DNA of 9,028 nucleotides, taken from positions 1 to 9,028 of the forward strand of contig WREE01000084.1 in NCBI GenBank assembly GCA_009779515.1. The letters are read 5' to 3'. The position numbers and the translations under genes are program-made. The DNA comes from Symbiobacteriaceae bacterium (lineage in GTDB: Bacteria; Bacillota; JAAYKD01; WRDA01). Shown piece after piece: positions 1 through 5,902 of the stretch. A model generated the notes under the pieces. The model saw nothing but the letters and a program-made list of their open reading frames with translations. It was not told the origin of the DNA and ran no database searches. Position 1 is the first letter of the stretch. Each line of letters starts with the position of its first letter.

Positions 1-305
1 AGTGTACACACATTTCAGCGGGACGATTACCATCGTCCCCTACGATGGATTGGCGATGGATTTTCGTAGGGGCAGATGGCAATCTGCCCGTTGATGCGGA
101 GTAGAAGCCCGCATCTATCATGCCATGGGTGAACGCAGTTCATGGGCTTCTACTCAACAAAGCCAAATGGCTTGGTTGGGGCTGAAGACAAAGTCTTCAC
201 CCTCTCGCCTTAAGAGTGCGCTCGTCATCAGTTCCCATCCTGCTAGCAGGAATCTTTCCCGACTCAGGCGAAACTTTAAACTAATCAAAAGGGGGTGGGT
301 ACATT
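1..305. repeat. Gene-free region packed with short inverted repeats
   Basis: No convincing gene lies here. The stretch is a chain of small dyads. GGGACGAT/ATCGTCCC (20-27/32-39) has a TACC loop. CCCCTACGA/TCGTAGGGG (37-45/64-72) encloses a direct repeat of CGATGGATT (43-51 and 54-62). GGGCAGAT/ATCTGCCC (70-77/82-89) has a GGCA loop. GAGTAGAAGCCC/GGGCTTCTACTC (99-110/144-155) is a 12-bp stem with a smaller GAAC-GCA-GTTC hairpin at 131-141. AAGCC/GGCTT (160-164/169-173) and TGAAGAC/GTCTTCA (183-189/193-199) follow. TCCTGCTAGCAGGA (238-251) is a perfect 14-bp palindrome. The first three share bases, so they cannot all form at once. The 'GTAGGGGCAGAT..ATCTGCCC' unit resembles dispersed intergenic palindromes common in Bacillota and some other phyla. 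No clear promoter for the downstream gene could be picked out. Confidence 0.75.
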
Positions 306-1874
306 TTGAAAGTAAATCCGCATCTAAAAGAAAAAATTGATGAAGCTGTAACCGCCGTACTTCCGGTTACCATTATAGTCTTAATCCTTTCCTTCCTATT
401 AGTCCCTATAGAAACCGGAACCCTCATCCTTTTTTTGGTGGGTGCGCTTCTTTTAATTATTGGTATGGGTTTATTTGCCCTGGGCACCGATATGGCTATG
501 ATGCCTCTGGGGGAAGGGGTAGGGATCCAGCTCAGTAAAACTAAGCAACTGTGGCTAGTGGCTTTGCTCTGCTTTGTCATGGGTTTTTTTATTACTATTT
601 CCGAACCCGATCTTCAGGTTTTAGCCTCGCAAGTCCCCGGCATTCCCAGCTTGACCTTAATTATTACTATTGCGGTAGGGGTTGGCTTCTTTCTTATTAC
701 TGCTATTTTACGTATCCTCTTTCGGGTGAACTTAAACACCATGCTCATCATTTTTTATGGCATACTCTTTGTGGCTTCGGCTTTTGTGCCTCGGGCCTAC
801 CTGGCAGTCGCTTTTGATTCTGGCGGGGTTACCACCGGTCCGATCACCGTACCTTTTATCATGGCTATGGGTATTGGCTTGGCATCTGTCCGTTCGGATA
901 AAGATGCAGCGGATGATAGCTTTGGCTTGGTGGCACTTTGCTCAGTGGGACCTATCCTCTCGGTGATGATCTTAGGCAGTCTGGCACCGGTAGGAGATAC
1001 CCATTACCTGGGTAATGTCATACCAGAGCTTTGGATGTCCAACGAAGTCATCGGCTATTTCCTTAAAGCTCTGCCTCACGTTTTGCAGGAGGTGCTTATT
1101 GCTTTTGGCCCTTTGGTGGGGGTCTTTATCGTCTTCGAAGCATTTACCAGGCGCCATCAACGTAGGGAGCTAATCCGCATGGCGATAGGCTTTGCCTACA
1201 CCTTTGTTGGTTTAGTCCTCTTTCTTACCGGGGTCAGCGTCGGTTTTTTACCGGTGGGGCAAGAAATTGGCTTTCGCCTGGCTTCGGTGAATCCGATTCT
1301 TTTAGTGGTAGTAGGTATGGTCATCGCTTATTTTATGGTAGCTGCCGAACCCGCTGTTCATGTCTTAAATAAACAAGTGGAGGATCTATCGAAAGGCGCT
1401 ATTCCCAGGGCAGTTTTATTGCAAGCCCTTTCTTTGGGGGTGGCTGTTTCCATAGGGCTTTCGATGATTCGGGTTCTTACGGGTATTTCTATTTACTGGC
1501 TTCTCATTCCCGGCTATCTCATCGCTTTAGTCATGACCTTTTTTGTACCTAAAATATATGTGGGTATTGCTTTTGATAGCGGCGGCGTTGCCAGCGGTCC
1601 CATGGCAACTACCTTTCTCATGCCTCTGGCTATCGGCGCCTGCGATGCTTTAGGTGGCGATATCATGATGGATGCCTTTGGTACAGTGGCGATGGTGGCC
1701 ATGACCCCCCTTATCGCTATCCAGGTGCTGGGCTTCATCTCCACCAGGCGCGCACCTGTCCTAGAACCTCAACTGGAGTTGGCGCCGGCTTACGACGATG
1801 ACGATATTATTATGCTAACCAGGGAGGTGAATCTTCATGACCGAGACCAGGGAGGAGATTCCGTTATCTCCTAA
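306..1874 (+). CDS. DUF1538 family polytopic membrane protein, probable cation/proton antiporter
   Basis: This 522-aa hydrophobic protein has about 12-14 membrane segments. Its signature AFDSGGVTTGPITVPF (residues 169-184) recurs as AFDSGGVASGPMATTF (422-437). Two further landmark pairs, SEPDLQVLASQV/AEPAVHVLNKQV (about 99 and 347) and FALGTDMAMMPLG/FLTGVSVGFLPVG (about 57 and 306), recur at nearly the same offset of roughly 250 residues. The protein is therefore an internal duplication of one DUF1538 unit. The tail after residue 480 is polar and acidic (DDDD at 497-500). Two separate DUF1538 proteins of Halomonas (UmpA/UmpB) have been reported to act together as a Na+(Li+,K+)/H+ antiporter; here both halves are one chain. 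Transport function is inferred from the family. The TTG start is supported by AGGGGGTG at 290-297, 8 nt upstream. The 3' end overlaps the next gene by 38 nt, indicating one operon and likely translational coupling. Confidence 0.9.
   Translation: MKVNPHLKEKIDEAVTAVLPVTIIVLILSFLLVPIETGTLILFLVGALLLIIGMGLFALGTDMAMMPLGEGVGIQLSKTKQLWLVALLCFVMGFFITISEPDLQVLASQVPGIPSLTLIITIAVGVGFFLITAILRILFRVNLNTMLIIFYGILFVASAFVPRAYLAVAFDSGGVTTGPITVPFIMAMGIGLASVRSDKDAADDSFGLVALCSVGPILSVMILGSLAPVGDTHYLGNVIPELWMSNEVIGYFLKALPHVLQEVLIAFGPLVGVFIVFEAFTRRHQRRELIRMAIGFAYTFVGLVLFLTGVSVGFLPVGQEIGFRLASVNPILLVVVGMVIAYFMVAAEPAVHVLNKQVEDLSKGAIPRAVLLQALSLGVAVSIGLSMIRVLTGISIYWLLIPGYLIALVMTFFVPKIYVGIAFDSGGVASGPMATTFLMPLAIGACDALGGDIMMDAFGTVAMVAMTPLIAIQVLGFISTRRAPVLEPQLELAPAYDDDDIIMLTREVNLHDRDQGGDSVIS
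1821..1830 (+). promoter_or_regulatory. Strong ribosome binding site inside the DUF1538 gene for the PII-like gene
   Basis: AGGGAGGTGA lies 6 nt before the ATG at 1837, inside the coding region of the upstream membrane protein gene. It fixes the start of the second gene and confirms that the 38-nt overlap is real rather than an artefact of choosing a start too far upstream. Confidence 0.85.
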
Positions 1875-2640
1875 ACTTTTAACCCTTATTGCCGATTGGC
1901 ATTTACAAGAAAAGGTAGTCGAACTGGTACGCTTACATAGCATCCAACTTACTTATATGTGTGTAGGGGACGGCACTGCTAGTTCGGAGATATTGGATTG
2001 GCTGGGGATTGGTCGCAGTCACAAAATGCTCCTTTTCTGCCTGGGTTCCAGGGAAGTGCTGTTGCACTTCCTGGAGGTGCTTAACCGGGAACTAGAGTTG
2101 ATGATGCCGGGGCATGGGGTAGCTTTTACCATCAGCTTGTCGGGCTTGAGCGGAATGCTCTACCGTATATTAGACGAAAGCAACAGGAAGCGTTTGCAAC
2201 AGACTCTGGCGGAAGGGGAGAAGCGCCTCAGGCAGCGCGAGCAGGCGCCTCATCATCAAGGGTTACGAGCTATAAGCCCAAGGCTGGGAAGCGAGGTGGA
2301 AAAAATGAAAAATGAGCAGACTTTCGAACTGATTATGACTATTGTTAATCAAGGTTTTACCGACGACTTGATGAATGAAGCCAGAAACGCCGGGGCAACC
2401 GGCGGTACAGTGCTAAACGCTCGAGGTACTTCAGGGGTGGATACCCGCCTTTGGGGTATAGCTATTCAGGAGGAGAAGGAAATTGTCCTTATCCTGGCAA
2501 AGCGCGAGAGCAGCCAGGGCATCATGAAAGCGATCAACACCCGTTTCGGTTTGAACCACGATGCCCGGGGGCTGGTCTTTTCCCTTCCGGTGGAGTATGT
2601 AGCCGGCTTGGAGTTGCGCCCTCTCTTTGGCGAAAGCTAA
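1837..2640 (+). CDS. Tandem PII-like signalling protein (two PII-type domains fused)
   Basis: This 267-aa soluble protein has two ferredoxin-like units. The N-terminal unit (about residues 13-107) contains KLLTLIADWHLQEKVVELV and a T-loop-like stretch around 45-62. The C-terminal unit (about 160-259) reads ELIMTIVNQGFTDDLMNEAR, then GATGGTVLNARGTSG, ILAKRESSQGIMKAIN and GLVFSLPVEYVAGL, a typical PII beta-alpha-beta arrangement. A charged, probably helical linker (about 112-156) joins them. PII family proteins are ligand-sensing trimers that often regulate a membrane transporter encoded beside them; genes annotated as PII-family regulators commonly sit next to DUF1538 genes. Control of the upstream DUF1538 protein is inferred from this context. 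The first domain is more divergent and could serve structure rather than sensing. Ligand and partner cannot be read from the sequence. A second start inside the gene may yield the C-terminal domain alone. Confidence 0.82.
   Translation: MTETREEIPLSPKLLTLIADWHLQEKVVELVRLHSIQLTYMCVGDGTASSEILDWLGIGRSHKMLLFCLGSREVLLHFLEVLNRELELMMPGHGVAFTISLSGLSGMLYRILDESNRKRLQQTLAEGEKRLRQREQAPHHQGLRAISPRLGSEVEKMKNEQTFELIMTIVNQGFTDDLMNEARNAGATGGTVLNARGTSGVDTRLWGIAIQEEKEIVLILAKRESSQGIMKAINTRFGLNHDARGLVFSLPVEYVAGLELRPLFGES
2293..2307 (+). promoter_or_regulatory. Possible internal ribosome binding site and ATG for the second PII domain
   Basis: GAGGTGG (2293-2299) is followed after 5 nt by an in-frame ATG at 2305, which is Met157 of the tandem PII protein. 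It sits exactly at the border between the charged linker and the C-terminal PII-like domain. Initiation here would give a 111-residue protein, about the size of a free-standing PII protein. The position suggests either a relic of two formerly separate genes or a working internal start. The evidence is sequence fit only. Confidence 0.45.
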
Positions 2641-2947
2641 AGTGTAAGGCGTAAAGAAGGTCGCGAAACTTGCTATACGCCTTCTGCCTGGGGGAAACTC
2701 CCTACCATCATATTTCTTAAGCGACTGTGCCAAGCGGCTTGCTCCTGGTAAGAAGAAAACTGGAGCCATCTCTCCAGGATAAGCGGTATTGGCACCTAAA
2801 AGCATACCTTATTGGCGCTCAATATAGTGCCACCTCGAAATATCGCCCAAAAGAAGCAATTTCTTTCGTGGGGTTTTGGTAGGAATTAAGGTGTTCAGTG
2901 TATAAGTAAAAGCCATCATAGTATATGATTGGAAAGGGGTATTTTTC
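2641..2947 (+). promoter_or_regulatory. Structured intergenic region, candidate leader of the sodium-pump gene
   Basis: No gene is supported here. Several dyads are visible. AAGGCGTA/TACGCCTT (2646-2653/2676-2683) could end the upstream transcript, but no T-run follows. GTGCCAA/TTGGCAC (2727-2733/2789-2795) encloses TCCTGG/CCAGGA (2743-2748/2774-2779), with AAGCGG on both sides of the internal loop. CTGGAG/CTCCAG (2760-2765/2772-2777) competes with the latter stem. TTGGCAC could pair instead with GTGCCA at 2827-2832. CCAAAA/TTTTGG (2847-2852/2874-2879) and AAGAA/TTCTT (2851-2855/2861-2865) follow. TATAAG at 2901-2906 is a possible -10 box, but the -35 is poor. I do not recognise a known riboswitch class. 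Confidence 0.4.
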
Positions 2948-4138
2948 ATGGCTGATCTTGGCGGAAAAATGATGTCCTTTGTGGATAGCATGGGGGTTCT
3001 TCACCTTCTAGAAAGTGGCTATCTCATAATGATTGCCATCGCTTGCGTCTTACTGTACCTGGGCATTAAGCGAGGCTTCGAGCCACTTCTTCTCATTCCT
3101 ATAGGTTTTGGTATGTTGCTTACCAACCTTCCTTTTGGGAATATATACCATACCGATATTTTTATTAACGATGCCGGGGTGATTAATTTCGCCAAGCTCT
3201 TCGCCGAGGGCGGTCTGCTGGATTACCTGTATTTGGGTATCAAATTCGGTATCTATCCCCCTTTAATCTTCCTGGGTGTTGGTGCCATGACCGACTTTTC
3301 ACCCCTTATTGCTAACCCCAAGACCTTTCTCTTAGGCGCTGCCGCTCAGCTCGGTATCTTTACCACGTTCATGGGTGCTCTCTTCTTAGGCTTTACCCCG
3401 CCCCAGGCAGGTTCCATTGGTATCATCGGAGGTGCCGATGGTCCTACGGCTATCTACTTAGCCTCACGCCTGGCACCGGAGCTGCTGGGTTCCATTGCCG
3501 TAGCTGCCTACTCCTATATGGCCCTGGTGCCGGTAATCCAACCACCTATCATGCGCGCTTTAACGACCCAAAAAGAGCGTGAAGTAGTCATGGATATCCT
3601 GCGTCCGGTTTCCGATAACGAACGAATTATTTTTCCTATTATGGTTACCATCTTAGTCACCTTGCTCTTGCCTTCAGCCATATCACTGGTAGGATGTCTG
3701 ATGTTTGGCAACCTCCTCTATGCTTCTGGGGTGGTAGAGCGTCTTACCAAAACTGCTTCCAACGATTTGATGAATATTGTCACCATTTTCCTAGGAGTCT
3801 CGGTAGGCGCCACCGCCACTGCTCCCGCCTTCTTTAATTTGCAAACCTTATCCATCATTGCCTTAGGTTTGGCGGCTTTCGCTGTAGGAACCGCCGGGGG
3901 CATACTTTTTGGCAAAATAATGTATGTTACCAGCGGAGGTAAGGTGAACCCTCTAATCGGTTCCGCCGGGGTCTCCGCTGTTCCCATGGCTGCTCGCGTA
4001 TCGCAAATTGAAGGTCAGCGAGCCAACCCCAGATCTTTCCTGCTGATGCATGCCATGGGACCTAATGTCTCCGGTGTCATCGGCTCGGCAGTTGCCGCTG
4101 GCGTTTTGCTGGCACTTTACCAGAATTGGCCGAAGTAA
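2948..4138 (+). CDS. Sodium ion-translocating decarboxylase, beta subunit (OadB/GcdB/MmdB family)
   Basis: This 396-aa integral membrane protein has the length and motifs of the beta subunit of biotin-dependent Na+-pumping decarboxylases. These use decarboxylation of a carboxybiotin carrier to export Na+. Family landmarks are LGVGAMTDFSPLIANPK (109-125), GGADGPTAIY (161-170) with the Asp (D164) matching the essential cation-site aspartate of OadB, the Tyr-containing AAYSYMALVPVIQPP (186-200), GGKVNPLIGSAGVSAVPMAAR (about 330-350) and HAMGPNVSGVIGSAVAAG (368-385), whose Asn and Ser correspond to the polar residues of the last ion-path helix. About nine or more membrane segments are visible. 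The ATG is preceded by AAAGGGG with 8 nt spacing. Substrate specificity (oxaloacetate, malonyl-, methylmalonyl- or glutaconyl-CoA) is set by the alpha subunit, which is absent, so no specific gene symbol is given. The next gene follows after 30 nt. Confidence 0.95.
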   Translation: MADLGGKMMSFVDSMGVLHLLESGYLIMIAIACVLLYLGIKRGFEPLLLIPIGFGMLLTNLPFGNIYHTDIFINDAGVINFAKLFAEGGLLDYLYLGIKFGIYPPLIFLGVGAMTDFSPLIANPKTFLLGAAAQLGIFTTFMGALFLGFTPPQAGSIGIIGGADGPTAIYLASRLAPELLGSIAVAAYSYMALVPVIQPPIMRALTTQKEREVVMDILRPVSDNERIIFPIMVTILVTLLLPSAISLVGCLMFGNLLYASGVVERLTKTASNDLMNIVTIFLGVSVGATATAPAFFNLQTLSIIALGLAAFAVGTAGGILFGKIMYVTSGGKVNPLIGSAGVSAVPMAARVSQIEGQRANPRSFLLMHAMGPNVSGVIGSAVAAGVLLALYQNWPK

Positions 4139-4168
4139 AATAATAACCTGTGTCGAGGGGGACATATT

Positions 4169-4879
4169 ATGAATATTATTCGCACCAAAGCGGTAGAACT
4201 TTCCACTATACCCGCCATTGCTTACAAGCAGCGCCTGCGCGCTGGCGGTGCCGGCATTCGTGTAATGCGTCTAGATCAGGACGCTTCGACCATGGGACTA
4301 ATTGACAAACGCAGCGGCGATGTCCAAACCTTTCACGGTATTGATCCCACCCTCTTCCCCCCAGAAGCTTTCGATGAAGCGCTGGAACTCCTACTGGGCT
4401 TACCCTACTCTGGGCGTGGGAAAATTGCCATCACGGTCTTTACGGAAGCCGAAGATGACGATGTAGTCGATAGCAAAGAGCCGGAGGATGTTGACGAAGA
4501 ACAAGCAACCGAAGTTGCTCCTTCGGAAGAGGCCAATCCAGAGTTGCTGGATATGACCCACAGCGCCGAATACCTTGCTATCGTGGAACGCTATAGCGAT
4601 GAAAAAGGCAAGCTTAACTACCAGCTCATGAACAAAGATTTCATTCAGTTTGCTTCTAAGAGCCGTGTGGTTTCTACTATGGTCAACGATCGTGCCTTAA
4701 CCGAAGAAATTGTCATCTTTATTGTCAAAAGCCGTGCTGCTCTTATCGCCGGCAGGAAACAGAGTTTAGACGATTTGCACACCGCTGCCCTCATCGCTAC
4801 CCTGGACGAAATCGATCCTCGCTCCACTTTCAAAGAGTTGCGTGCTCATATCAACCGTATGCTGGCAAGACGTAAATAG
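4169..4879 (+). CDS. Uncharacterised acidic protein co-transcribed with the decarboxylase beta subunit
   Basis: I do not recognise the family of this 236-aa protein. It has no signal peptide, no membrane segment and no cysteine. An N-terminal part (about 1-92) of mixed strand and helix character contains GLIDKRSGDVQTFHG and a hydrophobic helix EALELLLGLPY. A very acidic linker (about 93-128, many Asp/Glu) connects it to a helical C-terminal part (about 129-236) ending in the basic RAHINRMLARRK. The start is well supported: GAGGGGG (4155-4161) lies 7 nt before the ATG. It follows the beta-subunit gene by 30 nt on the same strand, so the two are very probably one transcript. The soluble two-domain layout with a flexible charged linker would fit an accessory or assembly factor for the pump; that is inference from position only. 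It is not a delta subunit in the usual sense, since those carry a membrane anchor, nor a biotin carrier, since no MKM motif is present. Confidence 0.8.
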   Translation: MNIIRTKAVELSTIPAIAYKQRLRAGGAGIRVMRLDQDASTMGLIDKRSGDVQTFHGIDPTLFPPEAFDEALELLLGLPYSGRGKIAITVFTEAEDDDVVDSKEPEDVDEEQATEVAPSEEANPELLDMTHSAEYLAIVERYSDEKGKLNYQLMNKDFIQFASKSRVVSTMVNDRALTEEIVIFIVKSRAALIAGRKQSLDDLHTAALIATLDEIDPRSTFKELRAHINRMLARRK

Positions 4880-4922
4880 CCGAAATATAGCTATTATTGT
4901 CCAAATAGTTTATTATAAGACA

Positions 4923-4962
4923 GAACCGCCAGGGTTTCAGCTAACTGAAACCCTGGCGGTTC
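4923..4962. terminator. Perfect 18-bp hairpin, possible bidirectional terminator
   Basis: The arms 4923-4940 and 4945-4962 are exactly complementary (GAACCGCCAGG.. with ..CCTGGCGGTTC) around a 4-nt loop CTAA. It lies 43 nt after the stop of the acidic-protein gene and downstream of the minus-strand tRNA, so it could stop both transcripts. No long T-run follows on either strand (TCAGATTG on plus, TGTCTTATAAT on minus), so termination is plausible from stem strength and position but not canonical. It could also be a dispersed palindromic repeat. Confidence 0.55.
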
Positions 4963-4967
4963 AGATT

Positions 4968-5021
4968 GTGGCGGTACTTTGCCGCCACCGCAACCTGGAG
5001 CATGGCGGCAGAGTGCCGCCG
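4968..5021. repeat. Two related GC-rich hairpins
   Basis: GTGGCGG/CCGCCAC (4968-4974/4982-4988; loop TACTTTG, or one further T-G wobble pair) is followed by GGCGGCA/TGCCGCC (5004-5010/5014-5020) with a GAG loop. The two units share the pattern TGGCGGyAnnnTGCCGCC-like and are 15 nt apart. They resemble members of one small palindromic repeat family rather than a single terminator. Confidence 0.6.
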
Positions 5022-5127
5022 CTACGTAACCTCTACGCGGTATCCTCAATGAGGCTTGGTGATAGCGCTTTCAAACCTTCCTCGTTGTTCGGCTGGGGTG
5101 TGAAGAGTAATGTTTCTTGTCTTGTTA

Positions 5128-5202
5128 TGGAGCCAGCGATGGGATTCGAACCCGCAACCTACGCATTACGAATGCGTTGCTCTGCCATTGAGCTACGCTG
5201 GC
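5128..5202 (-). tRNA. tRNA-Thr (anticodon CGU), CCA encoded
   Basis: On the minus strand the sequence folds as acceptor GCCAGCG/CGCTGGC, D arm GCTC-AATGGCA-GAGC, anticodon arm ACGCA-TTCGTAA-TGCGT, variable loop AGGTT, T arm GCGGG-TTCGAAT-CCCAT, then discriminator T and encoded CCA. The seven-base anticodon loop places C-G-U at positions 34-36, reading the Thr codon ACG. G18-G19 and TTCGAAT are in place. The T stem has one apparent C-A mismatch and one terminal G-U pair, slightly weaker than usual. The gene starts 37 nt after the methyltransferase stop codon and has its own promoter. Confidence 0.95.
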
Positions 5203-5222
5203 ACGGCTTGGCTATGAGGGAA

Positions 5223-5251
5223 ATTATAGCACAGACAGGCTAACTATGCAA
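5223..5251 (-). promoter_or_regulatory. Promoter of tRNA-Thr
   Basis: On the minus strand TTGCAT (5246-5251) and TATAAT (5223-5228) are separated by exactly 17 nt, and the -10 is extended by an upstream TGC. Transcription would start about 14 nt before the tRNA. The -35 box lies inside the last codons of the methyltransferase gene, so the tRNA can be made independently of that operon. Confidence 0.8.
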
Positions 5252-5899
5252 CGGTAAAAAGTGTCCTTCTAAACAATACATGGTGCGGGGGATGCCGTGA
5301 GCCAGGCGCCGCGCCCAGTCGCTTGCCAACTGCTTAAGCTCCTGGTTCCCCAGGCTGGAAATATGAGTAACGGCAATGCCGGCTTCACGGTAAGCAGGCT
5401 GTAAGGAAGTGAAGTACTCCTTTGAGAGAGAGGGGAGGTCGCGCCTTTGCCGCTCGCCTTCTTCTCGCTGATCATCGTAACCTAGGATACAATAGAAGCT
5501 GCAGCCGGTACTACCGAGGCTGCGAATCTTTTGGAGCATAGTGGCGTTAGCGGTGCAGAGCCCGTCTCTCAGACTCCCCCAGGGTAGCAGTACCGAAAGG
5601 GAGGTTGCCAAACCCACCAATTCCGGTGGTGGCTCTTCTATGGCAGCGACCACGAAGAGCAGATTTTGGCACGTAGCTTGGCGTAACAGCTTGCGCGCCT
5701 TGATCGCTCCCTCTGCCATACTGGAGGCTACCGGATCAATACCTATGAAAAAGGTTTCCTGTTCCCGGAGTACACGTGCCAGAAGATAGCGTCCACTACC
5801 GGTGCCGATATCCAAGTGTAGTTTCGCAAAGCCGGCGATGCGTTTCCTCAACTCCGAAGCATCCAGCCGGACTGGCTTTTTTCCATCCATGATAATCAT
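5240..5899 (-). CDS. 16S rRNA (adenine1408-N1)-methyltransferase, NpmA/KamB family (aminoglycoside-resistance type)
   Basis: This 219-aa protein uses S-adenosylmethionine to methylate N1 of A1408 in the ribosomal decoding site, judging by family; in NpmA and KamB this blocks many aminoglycosides. Visible signs are the SAM motif LHLDIGTGSGRYL (28-40, D30), FIGIDPVASSM (51-61, D55), LLFVVAAIEEPPPEL (80-94), SVLLPWGSLRDG (102-113) and SDWARRLAHGIPR (193-205). The two tryptophans that stack on the flipped A1408 in NpmA (W107, W197) are present as W107 and W195. R198 and R205 match basic residues of the NpmA C-terminal patch, while one intervening Arg is replaced by Ile. Length and N-terminus (MIIMDGKKPV) match remembered NpmA, supporting the first ATG. 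The gene begins 3 nt after the stop of the surface-protein gene, with only a weak AGG as SD, so translational coupling is likely. No sign of disruption. Activity is inferred. Confidence 0.9.
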   Translation of the reverse strand: MIIMDGKKPVRLDASELRKRIAGFAKLHLDIGTGSGRYLLARVLREQETFFIGIDPVASSMAEGAIKARKLLRQATCQNLLFVVAAIEEPPPELVGLATSLSVLLPWGSLRDGLCTANATMLQKIRSLGSTGCSFYCILGYDDQREEGERQRRDLPSLSKEYFTSLQPAYREAGIAVTHISSLGNQELKQLASDWARRLAHGIPRTMYCLEGHFLPLHS

Positions 5900-5902
5900 G
5901 AA

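Larger units (their letters stand above)
4880..5127. other. Intergenic region between convergent transcripts, with three hairpins
   Basis: This gap separates the end of the acidic-protein gene (+) from the 3' end of tRNA-Thr (-). It holds three successive inverted repeats between 4923 and 5021, described separately, plus a small CCTC-AAT-GAGG dyad near 5045-5055. No coding potential is evident; reading frames crossing it run through the hairpins and the tRNA and lack family resemblance. Confidence 0.7.

Noticed and set aside
20..89. CRISPR-like array
   Set aside because: The repeats are palindromic, differ from one another and are not separated by regular unique spacers.
125..340. 71-residue open frame on the plus strand upstream of the DUF1538 gene
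   Set aside because: It runs through several hairpins, overlaps the true gene start and has a low-complexity Ser/Arg/Lys composition with no family resemblance.
2646..2683. AAGGCGTA/TACGCCTT dyad as terminator of the PII-like gene
   Set aside because: The loop is 22 nt and no T-run follows, so it is kept only as part of the structured intergenic region.
2431..2805. 124-residue open frame on the minus strand
   Set aside because: About 210 nt lie antisense to the conserved PII domain, and the rest crosses the structured leader. The product shows no recognisable domain.
2809..3004. Two short minus-strand frames before and across the beta-subunit start
   Set aside because: They overlap the SD and start of the clear sodium-pump gene and have no ribosome binding site or domain of their own.
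4842..5243. 133-residue open frame on the plus strand
   Set aside because: It starts inside the acidic-protein gene, reads through three hairpins and runs antisense across the tRNA, so its length is fortuitous.
5128..5251. tRNA gene as attachment site of an integrated element carrying the methyltransferase gene
   Set aside because: I saw no integrase and no repeat of the tRNA 3' end elsewhere in the window, and the neighbours look chromosomal.
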